Positions 43,604 to 43,626 of a stretch of DNA of 43,626 bases are shown here, piece after piece. Made by a program: the position numbers and the translations under genes. This DNA is from Pedobacter sp. ASV17. Its GTDB lineage: Bacteria; Bacteroidota; Bacteroidia; Sphingobacteriales; Sphingobacteriaceae. The stretch spans positions 1-43,626 of the forward strand of contig NZ_JAELTX010000030.1 of NCBI RefSeq assembly GCF_016429065.1, in the 5' to 3' direction. The notes beneath the pieces were generated by a model. The model was not told where the DNA came from. It saw only the letters and a list, made by a program, of their open reading frames with translations, and ran no database searches. The stretch's first letter is position 1, and every line of letters starts with the position of its first letter.

Positions 43604-43626
43604 CCCCTCTGACACAAGCACTAGCG
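43604..43626 (+). repeat. Dispersed palindromic repeat, family B (cut by window end)
   Basis: CCCCTCTGACACAAGCACTAGCG matches the left arm and the start of the inner palindrome of the 42448 element. The rest lies beyond the window. Confidence 0.55.

Noticed and set aside
1..43626. tRNA, rRNA or prophage genes
   Set aside because: No cloverleaf, rRNA-like stretch, integrase, terminase or capsid gene was seen; the fibre proteins have Sec signal peptides, which argues against a phage origin in their present role.

Overview
The window reads as chromosomal DNA of a Bacteroidota bacterium, most likely Sphingobacteriaceae (Pedobacter-like). The signs are AT-rich intergenic DNA, no Shine-Dalgarno motifs, Bacteroidota-type promoter candidates (TTG, about 20 nt, TAnnTTTG-like), the start of a FecR-type anti-sigma gene at the left edge, two-gene RHS loci with DUF6443- and DUF5977-like domains, and fibre proteins with a conserved C-terminal domain. 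Assignments come from reading the sequence and from memory of families; no search was run.

Layout. (1) 1-4940: the 5' end of a minus-strand FecR-like gene, then plus-strand small proteins that look like orphan immunity genes (DUF4279, a two-helix Imm17-like protein, small membrane proteins and putative lipoproteins). Three of these loci are broken: an N-terminally cut gene with a frameshift, an A9 frameshift, and an in-frame TAA. Palindromic repeats lie between them. (2) 5532-10769: first half of a type II secretion / type IV pilus-like system: FN3-like lipoprotein, GspC/PilP-like protein, MORN-repeat protein, a large membrane-anchored beta-rich protein, two minor pseudopilins and GspF. (3) 10906-27513: two RHS polymorphic-toxin operons. 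Each has an exported N-terminal RHS gene, then an exported RHS/DUF6443 gene with its own toxin tip, then a small secreted or lipoprotein gene as candidate immunity. The first tip looks like a LAS/M15-type zinc peptidase; the second looks like a permuted papain/NlpC-P60-like cysteine enzyme. (4) 27526-32665: a terminator, a decayed minus-strand DUF6261-like gene, and four mosaic fibre paralogues. (5) 32804-38880: second half of the secretion system: major pseudopilin GspG, prepilin peptidase, ATPase GspE, secretin GspD, GspL/PilN-like and GspM/PilO-like. (6) 39120-43626: two more fibre paralogues, a very short RHS protein fused to a type-33-like toxin with a DUF4279 immunity gene beside it, another orphan pair (one member broken by TAG), and more palindromes.

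How it may work together. The two halves make one nearly complete T2SS-like machine, and the toxin and fibre genes sit exactly between and just after them. All RHS and fibre proteins carry Sec signal peptides, so they reach the periplasm as T2SS clients do. The most interesting hypothesis is that this machine exports RHS toxins and/or fibres in a bacterium whose RHS proteins are not tied to T6SS. Immunity genes, including orphans and decayed ones, and two or three families of intergenic palindromes mark a locus that swaps toxin tips often.
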